DNA of 64,000 nt from Sequoia sempervirens (lineage: Eukaryota; Streptophyta; Pinopsida; Cupressales; Cupressaceae). Below, in pieces: positions 59,117 through 64,000 of the stretch. The notes under the pieces are model-generated. The model did no database searches, was not told where the DNA came from, and saw only the letters and a program-made list of their open reading frames with translations. Position 1 is the first letter of the stretch. Each line of letters starts with the position of its first letter. The DNA lies in the NCBI GenBank assembly GCA_007258455.2, contig VDFB02114884.1, forward strand, positions 1 to 64,000. The letters are read 5' to 3'. The translations under genes and the position numbers were made by a program.

Positions 59117-61560
59117 GTAAATAATCTCCTCGTTGATGGTGAAATTTTAGTTGTATTTCACCTATTATATGATACCAGACATACTTAAGTTTGTCATGTA
59201 ATTCAAAGGCAAAATTTTAAATCCTAAATGAAACATTATGGGCTGTTATGCAACTTATATAAATATGAAAGATTAGAATTAGATAGAAGGCCATAGTTAC
59301 TTTTGGCCTTTGACTTTTGGTTGGATCGGTTTCCAACAAAAGCAGTGCATGCTTGCTGAAGCAATGAAGTATTTTTAGAAAATTTAGGCTGTTTTTTTTG
59401 GGTTTAGTGCATTTATAACATGGTGTTTAGGAAAATCAAATCAAAATCTTATGGATTTGATTATTGGCTTGGGTCATATATAGCTGCATCCAAGTCTCAG
59501 GGACAGTTTTTGACGTCTGGAACTTTTTTTTTTCTTAGGGGGATTTGTTAAACAAAATCTGTGAGATATCAGTCCCTCAATGTTTGTTTATCATCAATTG
59601 AGATTTCTAATTTTGTTTTTGATTTAGATTTTAGCAGCTAGAGAATGATCATGCAATGCAGTTGCTAAATAAAAACTTAAAAGGGATGCAATCTCTGGAG
59701 CTAAATTAAAAACTTGAAAGGGGGACTATGCAATCTCTGCAAGTTACTGGGTTCTTTGATTTTGTCCCCTCTTTTGCAAAAATATGATCCTGGTTTTGGG
59801 TTCAGGTTCGGGTCCAGGACAGCCTGGGGTTTATCCTTGCCTAGGGACCGGTGGGTCCAGTCTCGACACCTTCGGCCCCTAGTGGGTCTGTCTGGGTCGT
59901 ACCTGGGTGAATCCATATGGAATCTGCATTAAAATCACAGAAATTGGGTGTCAAATTCAGAAAATCTGGTGCTTCCTCAAAGTTATGCCCTTGACTGTTA
60001 TTGAGATGCTTGCATTACTCCCCAAACTTAGATGATCACTCAACTGAGGACCTTAATATCATTTATGGGAGGAAACACATACTTGAATGTGTAGACCCAA
60101 AGGATGGCAACTGGACCAGCTATATAGGTAGGGGCTAGTCAAGCCTTTTTCATTTCTTCTCTTGAACGCTGTAGTTCTAAGACTGGTTGGATCAGGACAG
60201 GTGGGAGAAAATGAGGATGGAGAAACCACAATTGCAGAGAATGAAAGAAATGAAATGGCAGCAGCAGCAGCAGCAAAATGAGAGCTGGAAATAATGATTT
60301 AATATAACTATAATATATTGGGAGCTGCAGATTTAACATTTCTCTGGAGCCTATTATTTAATAATTTATAGATTAAATTTATAGGCTAAGTTGCTGGTTC
60401 TGCTTCAGACCCTTGATTGGGTTGGTGGATCCAGCACAATATTTTTGGGGTAGGGTTTTTTCCTACAAAAACATGTAAAAAACTAAGTTGCCGAATTGGG
60501 TACGGGTAGAGATATGTGGGTATGGCAGATTTTCTTGGGGGGGTTGGGTACGTCTAAAATCAAAATTAAGTTTAGAATGTTATATACCAATGCATATGCT
60601 AAACAAAACCATGGCAAATTTCAATTTTTGAAACATAGTGGGTAAAAGCACAAAGCTATTTCAGACTTTCAACCAACTTATCAACACAACTGAATTTAAT
60701 TATTTTTAACTAAAATTCAATTTTAGTCAAATAGATGATCTTGTAAGATTCATTATAGCTAAGTTAGATATGTCCACAACTTTTTCAACTAAAATTGTTA
60801 GATAAATGCATATGTAGCACCACTTTGAAGCTAATTTACTGAAAAATAAAATTGTTTGAAAAACTTGATGTTTCAACAACTCCTAGGCATGTAAATAATA
60901 TTTTCTTTAAAATATAAAAATACCTTTTTGTAGATCCATAAGTGTAGTTTTCAAAAATATATATATTTTAATAGTTTAACTATTATTTATATTTTTCCTA
61001 AAAGTAGGTTATCAACACAAAAATATTAGGTTGATTACCATGTCAAGAAAAATACTAAAACTTATTAAAAAAGTTTGAAAAGTATGATGCACTAGGTAAA
61101 ATAAATCTATATCAAGATGGTATAACTTGTTTTTTTATTTTGGATGAATAGTTAATATGGAAGTTGACGTCAAATGAAACAATTGTGTTTTATTACACAC
61201 ATTTTAATATTTATTTTAAAATATATATATTTATCAAAATTGGAAAAAATAATATCCATGCGCTAAAGTTTCAAGTTATTGTGTAAAATTATAAAAAAAA
61301 TTATATTCAAATAATTTTTTAATTTTTTCAAAAAAGTACAAACATAAATATACTAAAAAATACACATTTTATTAGTTTATATCATTTCAAAATTCAAAAC
61401 ATATATGCCACTTTTAGTGATTCAAGTTTAAAAGTTGGATCAGTGTTGGCTGTTTCTTTTATAAAGTGTGACACAACTTTGTACTTTTACCCTAACTTAC
61501 AATTTTAAATTCTATTTTCAATGTAAAAAGGATCTAACTTGAATGTCATGATAGATAATC
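59117..61560 (+). other. Start of the last visible ArfGAP intron
   Basis: From CCAG|GTAAATA on I found no further exon that continues the frame. It contains hAT-end-like repeats and GC-rich islands (59735-59930, 60378-60560) and AT-rich sequence, then the second hAT remnant. The intron runs beyond the window. Confidence 0.7.
60378..60560 (+). repeat. hAT-end-like repeat pair
   Basis: Two similar blocks: one near 60384 (TAAGTTGCTGGTTCTG, later ATTGGGTTGG) and one at 60483 (CTAAGTTGCCGAATTGGGTA, then GGGTATGGCAGATTTTCTTG). It lies about 1 kb left of the second hAT remnant, the same relation as at 54478. Confidence 0.45.
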
Positions 61561-63931
61561 ATTGTTTAACATTTAAATAATACAAATAGTAACCAATTCA
61601 TTAATTATATGGGTCATCATCAAGACCAAGATCATCATCAACATTAACATTAGATGATGGAATCCCATTGGCACTTGCACTAAAAGTATGCTGACTACTC
61701 CTCAAAAACTGAAGATTATGCAACTGTAGCAAAAGAAAGATCCAAGTCAACTCGCTTTGGTTCTACATCCTACATCTTTGCTGCCCCTTCTTTGTACTCA
61801 TCATCTTTGTGAGTAAGAAGGCACAAGTTGGAATGAACAAAAACTAGCTCCTTTGCTTTGCTTGATGCTAGTCGATTGCGTTTCATTGAGTGGATGAAGG
61901 AGTATGTACTCCTGTTCTGCTTAGTTGAAGAAGAATTAGCAACCTATTGAAGCAAAGGGAGCTCTCATTAAAGTTTGTAAAATTAAAAATTTTGTAAATC
62001 AAACTTCAAATTTGAAAATAACACATTTTAATTTTAAATTATAAAATTAAAAATTTAAACCAAATTTAGAGTGGTAAAATTCAAAACTTACTTGAGATAA
62101 AACTTTTATTGCAAGAATTTGGAGGTGTGGCATTTTGTGGCCATTAAGGTACCACCAAGAGTGAGCATGCTTCCTATATTTGTCACGGGAACAAAAGCAC
62201 TTTGACCACGAGAGGCAACAAAATCAACAAATTTAGTTGTAATTGCATCTTCCATATTAGGATCAATGAAGAATTTAGCAAGAGCTTTCCTACACCTGTT
62301 GCTGATTTGTATCACGGTATGGTGGCACTTTGTTTGGTATAGCAAGGATCTCTGGATTGTAATATTTGGGAGTCAAAGCGAAGGCAAAAAGATGGAGTGC
62401 GGTGGTCATTTTGTTCCACCGCTCAACACAAATTGATTGCACCTCTTTGAAGAAGGTTTCTTCAGGATCTCGCTCTCTTGTATTTATGATGGATTTCATC
62501 TTCTCAAGCATTGAGTTGATGCCATTATAAACCTCTCCCAAGCATGGGTTATCCATGTTAGTAAAGCGTATCATACTTATGATGGGCTTGGTGAAAACAA
62601 GAAGATATTCCACCCGATCTTGCCAAGTGTCATCTAGAATCTTTTGTTTTACATTTGCTGCCCTCTCAGTGTTTGGTTGCCTTCATATAGACCATGATTG
62701 ACTAATGACCATAGCAGAAAGTGCCTCTCGCACCTTCACAAGTTGTCTCAAGACGATTGTGTTGGATGCAAATCTATTCTCAACCACCTATTTGAAAATA
62801 AAACATTAAATAATTAAAATCATTATATATATAATATATGTTTTAAATAAATTATTAATGTAAAACATAACATCAAAAAGTTGCATTGTTTGAAGTTTGA
62901 GTTACTTTCAGTAGCTCTAGTGGTGATTTGTTATGAACATTTGGATTTCTTTAGCTTCAGCATAAACTTGTATGATCCAATCTATTTTTGTACCCAACTT
63001 CTATAGCATTAGGTTTAGGGAATGCATGACACGAAGTGTTCAAAATATACGTGAGAATTATGTCTCAACTAACATACTAGTAGCTCTACAATTCTTTGCA
63101 TTGTTTGTTATAACTTGGACAACATTTTGAGGACTCACTTCATTAATGCACTATATAAGGATGTCAGCAATAAGTTGTGCATCCCTTACCTACCCCTCAC
63201 AATCCTCAACTTTTAGAAACATTGCCCCTTTAGGGCACACTACAATCACATTAATTAATAGTCTCTTTCTTGCATCCTTCCATCCATTGAAAATAATCAA
63301 CACCTGTTTCTTTCCATGAGGCTTTGATGGGAGATAATGCATCTTCTATATGTTTGACCTCCCTTGACAATATAGTGCTACACACCTTCTCATAACTTGA
63401 GCTTGTGCACCCCTTTGGAGCTTCATTTATTTTTCTTACCATGTGCCAATAAGGTGATCGAACAATATTGAAAGACAAACCATTTGCATAGAGGCATCTT
63501 TCAATGGTTTGGTTAGCAATATCTTTGGCATCATTATTAAATGCCCTCTCTAATGGTCCCTTAGCTCTCTTCGGAATAATAGCCTCATTTTCAATTTCAT
63601 TTCTTCTGAAAAAAGGATGGCTTTCTCCTACAATTTCAAGGCCAACACTATGTGTGTGAGATGAAGAAGTAGGTGGCTTCTGTGAGCCCCTTCTTGTACT
63701 CAATGGATGCCCCATTCTATTTTCAACCCTTGCATTTGCTTTCTCGTGCTCCTTAATATATTTCGCTATTTTAGAAGGTGGTATAGGTATTTTATTTTTT
63801 CTTGGACATGCTTTAATTCCCTTCCTAAGAATTGCACACAAATGCACTTTCAACCAACTGTAGAAACTAGTGTACCACTTATCGCACTCAGGGCATATCC
63901 AAATATATGTCCCTATTAAAATAACTATCAA
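61560..63931 (-). pseudogene. hAT transposase remnant, copy 2
   Basis: From the right on the minus strand: a BED-type zinc finger (WICPECDKWYTSFYSWLKVH, then LRKGIKACP), a linker, and a DUF659 region at about 63251-63560 (CLYANGLSFNIVRSPYWHMV, SSSYEKVCSTIL, IKASWKETG). Next comes a broken middle part with VITNNAKNCRA near 63110 and a 107-codon opening at 62290-62613. The C-terminal block at about 61800-61950 reads SSSTKQNRSTYSFIHSMKRN and LVFVHSNLCLL. The layout BED, DUF659, hAT C-terminus is complete, but stops and frame changes inactivate it. Some gaps (for example 62790-62930) could be introns. It lies antisense within the ArfGAP intron. Confidence 0.82.
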
Positions 63932-64000
63932 GCTTTTGTTAATGCTTAATCATTTCCTATTATTTAGCTTTTGTTTGTTTCTGTTACTCCTGTAAATCAG

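Overview
The window is nuclear DNA from a vascular plant. About two thirds of it is transposable elements in various states of decay. The only clearly host-type gene is an intron-rich ArfGAP gene of the plant AGD14/AGD15 type. Introns of 3.1 kb, 5.8 kb and more than 4.9 kb filled with transposon debris, plus a 17.6-kb Tat-type LTR retrotransposon, fit a large and slowly purged genome such as a gymnosperm. No single sequence proves that. I saw no bacterial features, CRISPR array, rRNA or tRNA gene.

Layout, left half. 1-567 is the right part of a Gypsy-type LTR entering from outside the window. It abuts a decayed Ty1/copia element (about 571-5682, + strand) that has both LTRs, a PBS, a polypurine tract and gag, protease, integrase, RT and RNase H remnants. 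5683-9891 is AT-rich and has no gene I can support. 9892-27474 is one complete insertion: a Ty3/gypsy element on the minus strand with 1.29-kb LTRs, a CTATC target-site duplication, a PBS and a polypurine tract. Its domain order is gag, PR, RT, RNase H, a second (aRNH-type) RNase H, then integrase, which places it in the Tat lineage. Between integrase and the 3' LTR it carries a long gene remnant in the opposite (+) orientation. That remnant encodes a plant mobile domain (PMD) followed by a low-complexity linker, a coiled coil and short C-terminal repeats.

Layout, right half. 28.2-34.5 kb is a decayed L1-type LINE split inside its RNase H domain by a 1,176-bp solo LTR with a perfect GTAAC duplication. 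A second solo LTR lies at 40932-42205 with a perfect CCAAG duplication, and its first bases are a (TG)n microsatellite. From about 45.4 kb to beyond the window end runs the ArfGAP gene: a probable 5'-UTR exon, a leader intron of ~100-bp repeats, then 11 coding exons giving 720 codons before the reading frame leaves the window. Two related hAT transposase pseudogenes lie antisense in its last two visible introns, with several short GC-rich repeats that look like hAT ends.

The most unusual feature is the antisense PMD gene inside the Tat element, together with a GGTCYGCCA-type minisatellite found at three places in the same element. Next are the two solo LTRs with exact target-site duplications, which are additional to any ORF-based view of the window.
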